17,850 bases of DNA, from the NCBI GenBank assembly GCA_026386995.1, contig JAPLMO010000059.1, positions 1 through 17,850 of the forward strand. Direction: 5' to 3'. A model generated the notes under the pieces. The model was not told the origin of the DNA. It searched no databases and saw only the letters and a list, made by a program, of their open reading frames with translations. Positions 13,813 through 17,850 of the stretch are shown piece after piece. Made by a program: the position numbers and the translations under genes. The stretch is from Planctomycetota bacterium (GTDB taxonomy: Bacteria > Planctomycetota > Phycisphaerae > FEN-1346). Every line of letters starts with the position of its first letter. Position 1 is the first letter of the stretch.

Positions 13813-16623
13813 ATGCATCGCCACCTGCCGCCGAAGTCCGCCGCACTCGTTGCACTCCCGATCAGCCTTTGCCTGCTTGCTGCGGCGCTGTTGTACCTCG
13901 CGCCGTCGGCCACAGCAGCCGACAAGACCTGGGCCGATGGAACCGGCCAGTGGGATGTCAGCGGCAACTGGTCCCCCAGCGGACAGCCGCAGGCCAGCGA
14001 CAACGTGTACCTTACGCAGAGCGACGCCACCAACCGCACGGTGACGTACTACAACACGACCAATCCCACTGCCCTCCTGTACACGCTGAGAATTGACGCC
14101 ACGGGCACCGGCGCCATAACGCTGGACATGCCGAACGCCCATTTGCTCACGGTATCCACTGAGTACGTCGGCTACTCCGGCAAAGGGGCGATGACCGTAC
14201 GCAGCGGTGCCCAAGTCACTGGTTCCACCGGCTACCTCGGCTACAATTCCGGTTCGACAGGCACGGCCTCGGTAACGGGGGCCGGCTCAAAGTGGACCAG
14301 CGGCGGGCGCCTTTATGTCGGTAATTCTGGTACTGGCACACTGAATGTTGAATCGGGCGGCCAAATCAGCAATTCCTACGGCTATCTTGGCAACAATTCC
14401 GGTTCGACAGGCACGGCCACAGTGATGGGGACCGGATCAAAGTGGACCAGCAGCGATGTCCTCCATGTCGGCAATTATGGCAATGGCACGCTGAATGTTG
14501 AAGCGGGCGGCCAAGTCAGCGCCTACGGCCAAATCGGCTACAAATCCGGTTCGACGGGCACGGCCACGGTGACGGGGACCGGCTCAAAGTGGACCGGCGG
14601 GGTCCTCTATGTCGGCAATTCTGGCACTGGCACGCTGAATATTGAAGCGGGCGGCCAAGCCAGCCATTCCTATGGATACCTCGGATTCAATTCCGGCTCG
14701 ACGGGCACGGCCACGGTGACGGGGGCCGACTCGAAGTGGACCAATACTATTTACTTATACGTAGGATATAACAGCCGCGGCACGCTGCACATTCAAGCGG
14801 GCGGTCAGGTCATCAATAACGAGGGCTACCTCGGCTACAATTCCGGTTCGACCGGCGCAGCCACGGTGACGGGGTCCGGCTCAACGTGGACCAACAGCGT
14901 ATTACTCTATGTCGGCAAATCTGGCAGCGGCACGCTGAATGTTGAATCGGGCGGCCAAGTCAGCAATTCCACAGGCTACCTCGGCCAATTATCCGGTTCG
15001 ACCGCCACAGCCACGGTGACGGGAACCGGCTCAACGTGGACCAACAGCGGGTCACTCTTTGTCGGCTACTATGGCAGCGGCAAGCTGACAGTGACCGATG
15101 GTGGGCTGGTCTCCGCGGGCACGTTGTTTGCTTCAACGAGCGATCTGCGGGGTGACGGGACTATTACAGTCACCCAAGGCGCGGTCCTTGACGCCGCCCT
15201 GACCTTTGACGCTGCACATGGAACCACGACCACGCTCTCTTTCGGCTCAGGCGGCACGTTGAGTGTGAGCGCGGCTTCAGCCGGGGCGTTGGGCGCCGGC
15301 TACAAAGGGGCCGGGACACTGCGTATTGCTGACGGGGTAACAGCCGCATCTGCCATAGGCTACCTCGGCTACTTTTCCAGTTCGACCGCCGCGGCCACGG
15401 TGACGGGGGCCGGTTCTAAGTGGACCAACAGCGGAGACATCTATGTCGGGTACAACGGCAGCGGCACGCTGACGGTTGAAGCGGGGGGCTAGGTCAGCAA
15501 TGACGGGGGCACCCTCGGCTACTATCCTGGTTCGACCGGCACGGTTACGGTGTCGGGGGTCGGTTCAACGTGGACCAATATTACGAATATTTATGTCGGC
15601 CGCGAGGGCAATGGCACGCTGAACATTCAAGCGGGCAGCCAGGTCAGCAACTTCACGGCCTACATCGGCGGCAGTTCCGGTTCTACCGCCGCGGCCACGG
15701 TGACGGGGGCCGGTTCCAAGTGGACCAACAGCGGATACCTCTATGTCGGCAACTCTGGCAACGGCACGCTGAACATTGAAGCGGGGGGGCAGGTCAGTAA
15801 CACCTATGGTTACCTCGGCTACAGTTCCGGTTCCACCGGCAGGGCCACGGTGGACGGAAGCGGGTCCGCCTGGAACAACACCGGTTCCCTGTATGTCGGG
15901 GGCACAGGCGGTACCGCCGGCGGCACTGCTTCCGTGACGGTGCAGAATAGCGGCAAACTAACGGTGGCCGGAACTCTCATTCTGTCGAAGGCCGACAGCA
16001 CGGCGGACATTAGCGGCGGCACGCTTACGGCCGCAACGATTGTCAACTACGGTGCGCTGACGGTTCAGTCCGGGGGTGTTGTAACCGTGACCAACCGCAT
16101 GACGAACAGCGGCAGCCTGACCGTCAACGACGCCATGCTCTCCGCCGCAACGATCACCAATACCGGGACTATCCGCGGCCGGGGCGATATAAGCGGTGTT
16201 ATCACCAACAATGCAGGTGGTATCGTGGCGCCGGGGGCAAGTCCGGGGATTTTGACGGTTGATGCCATAACGTTCGCCAGCGGCAGCACGCTTCAGATCG
16301 AACTCGGCGGCACGGCACGCGGCACGGAGTATGATGTGCTGGCGTCGAGCGGGACGTTGACGATGCAGAGCGGGAGCACGCTGGCCGTCTTGCTGATAGA
16401 CGGGTTTGTGCCGCAGGGGGATGAGGTGTTTGACATCCTGGATTTCGGCGGCAGGAGCGGAGAGTTCAGCACGCTCAGCCTGCCCGACCTCGGCAGCGGC
16501 CTTTCGTGGGACACGAGCGACCTCTACACGAGCGGCACGATCACCGTGGTCCCGGAGCCGGCGACGCTGGCGCTGGTGTTGGTGGGTGCCGCGGCTACAG
16601 TCCTACGGCGCAGGCCTAAGTAG
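13813..16623 (+). pseudogene. PEP-CTERM surface protein with T5SS/PEP-CTERM-associated repeats, interrupted by an in-frame TAG
   Basis: A secreted, probably cell-surface or envelope-anchored, repeat protein. Read across the TAG at 15490-15492 it is 937 codons with no frame change. Residues 1-36 are a signal peptide (LVALPISLCLLAAALLYLAP, cleavage after ATA). An N-terminal beta domain follows (WADGTGQWDVSGNWSPSG). From about residue 115 to 690 there are ten to eleven copies of a ~48-residue repeat with consensus ATVTGAGSKWTNSG-LYVG-GTLNVEAGGQVSN-GYLG. I believe this is the 'T5SS/PEP-CTERM-associated repeat' family. One divergent copy sits at about residues 420-500. The C-terminus has VVPEPATLALVLVGAAATVL and RRRPK, a PEP-CTERM sorting signal cut by exosortase. 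The TAG replaces CAG of the conserved Gln in GGQVS. Reading stops after 559 residues without it, so the anchor is lost. GGGGG 7 bp before ATG may be the ribosome site. Confidence 0.88.
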
Positions 16624-16766
16624 AACCGCAGAAAGAATCATTCAATCTTTGCGCGGCGGGTCTCCGTACCCGCCGCGCAAAGGTGCGTAGTCGCGTATGG
16701 AGCGGTGGGTACGGAGATCCACCGCGCAAAGGCTCAATGAACGGAACGTTTTGCGGTTCTACTTAG
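16616..16766. repeat. Second composite palindromic element (BIME-like)
   Basis: Perfect 15-bp terminal inverted repeats lie at 16616-16630 (CTAAGTAGAACCGCA) and 16752-16766. Inside are hairpins with opposite orientation. The first is a 14-bp stem, 16648-16661 with 16668-16681, loop CTCCGT. The second is an imperfect stem, 16702-16710 with 16717-16725, loop ACGGAG. The left repeat supplies the stop codon of the PEP-CTERM gene. The right repeat lies inside the 3' end of the RAYT remnant. Confidence 0.88.
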
Positions 16767-16967
16767 CGGCCGGCCAAGGAGTTCCTCGATGCGGGCGAGG
16801 AAGGCGGCGTCGCCGGCGGGGCGGCCGGTGCGGGTGCAGCGGCGGATCGTCTCGACCATCGGCGCATCTTCGCCCTGGCGCAGCCACTCCACCCAGTCTG
16901 CCATTCTCCGACTTCGTGGTATTAGCCAGGGCCGTTCCTCCTCAAAAGGGTTCAACTGCTCGAGCAT
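16734..16967 (-). pseudogene. C-terminal remnant of a REP-associated tyrosine transposase (RAYT)
   Basis: The 3' end of a minus-strand frame, about 77 residues from Met at 16967. It ends with IRRCTRTGRPAGDAAFLARI and EELLGRPLSRTAKRSVH. The pattern 'xR-TRTGRP-G--AF-x2-LE--LGR-L' followed by a basic tail is the typical C-terminus of Y1/HUH transposases that mobilise REP palindromes. The catalytic N-terminal part (the HUH motif and tyrosine, roughly 130 residues) is absent. The open frame continues to 17066 but with no similarity and into the tRNA-Arg fragment. So this is a truncated, inactive copy. It overlaps the right terminal repeat of the adjacent palindromic element, as expected for a RAYT next to its own REPs. 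Confidence 0.7.
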
Positions 16968-17051
16968 ATCGTATATGCCCACGGAGGAACGGCCCACATG
17001 TTGCCTTGACCGCCGCCCCTGCCGCAAGATATAGTCAATGACCGTTGACGG

Positions 17052-17090
17052 GCGCCTGTAGCTCAAGTGGATAGAGCAACGGCCTTCTAA
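17052..17090 (+). pseudogene. 5' half of tRNA-Arg (TCT)
   Basis: Positions 1-38 of a canonical tRNA: acceptor GCGCCTG, TA, D-stem GCTC/GAGC with loop AAGTGGATA, anticodon stem 5' strand ACGGC and loop CTTCTAA. The expected 3' strand GCCGT, the T-arm and the complementary acceptor (CAGGCGC) do not follow in the window. The break is in the anticodon loop, after the anticodon. Confidence 0.8.
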
Positions 17091-17430
17091 TTCTTGCCGG
17101 GAGGTTCTCGCAAGTCCTTGTTATTGCTGTAATTGCGCCTGCTGAAAGGACTTACGGCCGTTTTCGGAATACCGCTGGAACCGCTAGAACCGCTGGAAAC
17201 CGCCCGTCCGGTTGTCGCGACAACCGCCACTTGAGCAAGACAACGGTCTGCAAAACCGGCGATCCCTTCGGTTCACGATTTGCCGCCACACGTTGAACAG
17301 TAACTTCCTCTGGTGAACACTGGTGGCGAGTTGAGCCTGACGCGATATGTGGGACGGGAGAGACCCCACTGGAGTGTCAGCCACAAAGTGACCTTGCAGC
17401 TCAGTCTTGAGGGCACTCCTGGCTGCGGCG
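17091..17430 (+). other. Structured non-coding segment between two tRNA halves
   Basis: No credible gene. Several structures are present. AAGTCCTT (17112-17119) is inverted at 17146-17153. Three 9-bp tandem copies of CCGCTGGAA lie at 17172-17198. A perfect 18-bp palindrome lies at 17209-17226. A tRNA-Cys-like anticodon arm lies at 17243-17259 (loop CTGCAAA). GTTCAC (17271-17276) can pair with GTGAAC (17313-17318) while CGCCAC (17284-17289) can pair with GTGGCG (17323-17328), which would form a pseudoknot. CTGAC (17337-17341) / GTCAG (17376-17380) encloses GTGGG (17349-17353) / CCCAC (17365-17369). Confidence 0.5.
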
Positions 17431-17473
17431 GTTAACCGCTTGGTTGCAGGTTCGAGTCCTGCCCGGGGAGCCA
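17431..17473 (+). pseudogene. 3' half of tRNA-Asn (GTT)
   Basis: From anticodon GTT, the sequence follows bacterial tRNA-Asn: GTTAA, stem CCGCT, variable TGGTT, T-arm GCAGG-TTCGAGT-CCTGC, acceptor 3' strand CCGGGGA, G73 and CCA. The 5' acceptor TCCCCGG is not found upstream. Position 33 would be G instead of the universal T, so the upstream sequence is not a genuine 5' half. It is followed 9 bp later by a terminator, as an intact tRNA gene would be. Confidence 0.75.
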
Positions 17474-17481
17474 ACCTCTTA

Positions 17482-17511
17482 AAGGCCGCCTTCGGGCGGC
17501 CTTCTTTTTTT
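17482..17511 (+). terminator. Intrinsic terminator after the tRNA-Asn 3' half
   Basis: A 9-bp perfect stem AAGGCCGCC (17482-17490) / GGCGGCCTT (17495-17503) with a TTCG tetraloop, followed by CTTTTTTT. Confidence 0.92.
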
Positions 17512-17708
17512 GAGAGCGCCGTGGGCCGTAACTCGCGCCCCCAACTACGCTTGTATCAAGGGTTTGCGGCGAGCTCTCTTGCTCTCGATTTTGGCTACCT
17601 GTTAAACACAGGAGGCGTTTGTTAGGCTCTTGTCCGCCCTAACTCTCCGACTAGAGCGCGGCGGCCCCGGACCCTAACAGGCTCACAACCTCTTTCGCAA
17701 CAAGCACT
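17512..17708. other. Intergenic stretch without recognised gene
   Basis: No coding region I can support. It contains GTTAGG at 17621-17626 with inverted CCTAAC at 17638-17643, and another CCTAAC near 17682. These short inverted motifs are unexplained. Confidence 0.4.
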
Positions 17709-17709
17709 T

Positions 17710-17728
17710 AGAACGTGTATGAAAACCC
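17710..17728. mobile_element. Possible IS terminal inverted repeat
   Basis: GAACGTGTATGAAAACC lies directly beyond the transposase stop codon and just after TTA. Ends of the type GA-x-GTGT-TGAAAA occur in IS5-family elements that duplicate a TNA target. The partner end is outside the window. Confidence 0.35.
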
Positions 17729-17850
17729 TCATGCCGCCGGCTTGAGGCGGCGGAGCATCAAGTGAGTCATGGCCAGATATATCACGGCTTCGCTGCTTTC
17801 GGTGAGCGTCTCGTAATCTTTGCTCAGGCGGCGGTATCGTCCGAACCAGG
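17729..17850 (-). CDS. IS5-family transposase, C-terminal fragment at the window edge
   Basis: The last 39-40 codons of a DDE transposase. The visible residues include WFGRYRRLSKDYE, then AVIYLAMTHLMLRRLKPAA and TGA. The W-GRYRRLSKDYE and IYLAM-HLMLRRL pattern is the conserved C-terminal region of IS5-group transposases, following the catalytic Glu. Everything upstream is outside the window, so integrity cannot be judged. Confidence 0.85.
   Translation of the reverse strand, partial: WFGRYRRLSKDYETLTESSEAVIYLAMTHLMLRRLKPAA

Noticed and set aside
13147..14214. 355-codon minus-strand frame
   Set aside because: Runs across tRNA-Glu, its terminator and the palindromic element, so it cannot be a gene.
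17089..17430. Group I intron in tRNA-Arg
   Set aside because: A P1-like pairing exists (CCTTCT with GGGAGG), but P7-type R/S core motifs are not seen, and the downstream half belongs to tRNA-Asn, not tRNA-Arg.
17100..17473. tmRNA
   Set aside because: The length would fit and the 3' end is tRNA-like, but no complementary 5' acceptor strand and no tag reading frame ending in Ala-Ala are present.
17184..17474. 96-codon minus-strand frame beginning MAPRAGLEPATKRLT
   Set aside because: The 'GLEPATKRL' peptide is the well-known spurious translation of the antisense of a tRNA 3' half, here tRNA-Asn.

Overview
The window is GC-rich bacterial DNA that most resembles a member of the Planctomycetota. 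The evidence is a PEP-CTERM surface protein built of T5SS/PEP-CTERM-associated repeats, many small lipoboxed proteins, a compact pilM-N-O-P-like-ATPase operon, and interspersed palindromes with a REP-transposase remnant. No rRNA is present, so the phylum call rests on gene content.

Layout. (1) 1-4189, minus: a type IV pilus / type II secretion inner-membrane operon, pilM-pilN-pilO-pilP/gspC-like-pilB/gspE. The ATPase gene runs off the left edge just before its Walker A lysine. (2) 4190-5014: a regulatory stretch, then a small plus-strand lipoprotein gene with a good promoter and a terminator shared with the converging nrdJ. (3) 5071-9960, minus: a housekeeping cluster in transcription order site-2 protease, trpS (with a probable 4Fe-4S cysteine motif), scpA and nrdJ (B12-dependent ribonucleotide reductase). 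(4) 9961-10258: a divergent intergenic region with a nested palindrome and the trpE promoter. (5) 10259-13121: trpE (+), coaD (-) and a lipoprotein gene (+) that looks leaderless. (6) 13136-13252: tRNA-Glu(CTC) and a terminator.

From 13253 on the DNA is accessory in character. It holds a 141-bp composite palindromic element, a solitary CRISPR-repeat-like hairpin, and a promoter followed about 100 nt later by a strong terminator (a small RNA or attenuated leader). Next is a 2.8-kb PEP-CTERM repeat-protein gene broken by one in-frame TAG. A second composite palindromic element abuts the C-terminal remnant of a REP-associated tyrosine transposase (RAYT). After that come a 5' half of tRNA-Arg(TCT), about 340 bp of structured non-coding DNA, and a 3' half of tRNA-Asn(GTT). 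The right edge carries the 3' end of an IS5-like transposase gene.

The most interesting signals are (a) the BIME-like palindrome family together with a RAYT remnant, (b) the nonsense codon in an otherwise intact repeat protein with a terminator in its leader, and (c) two unrelated tRNA halves whose breakpoints both lie in the anticodon loop. None of these is proven to be a new system. The known families involved are named in each entry.
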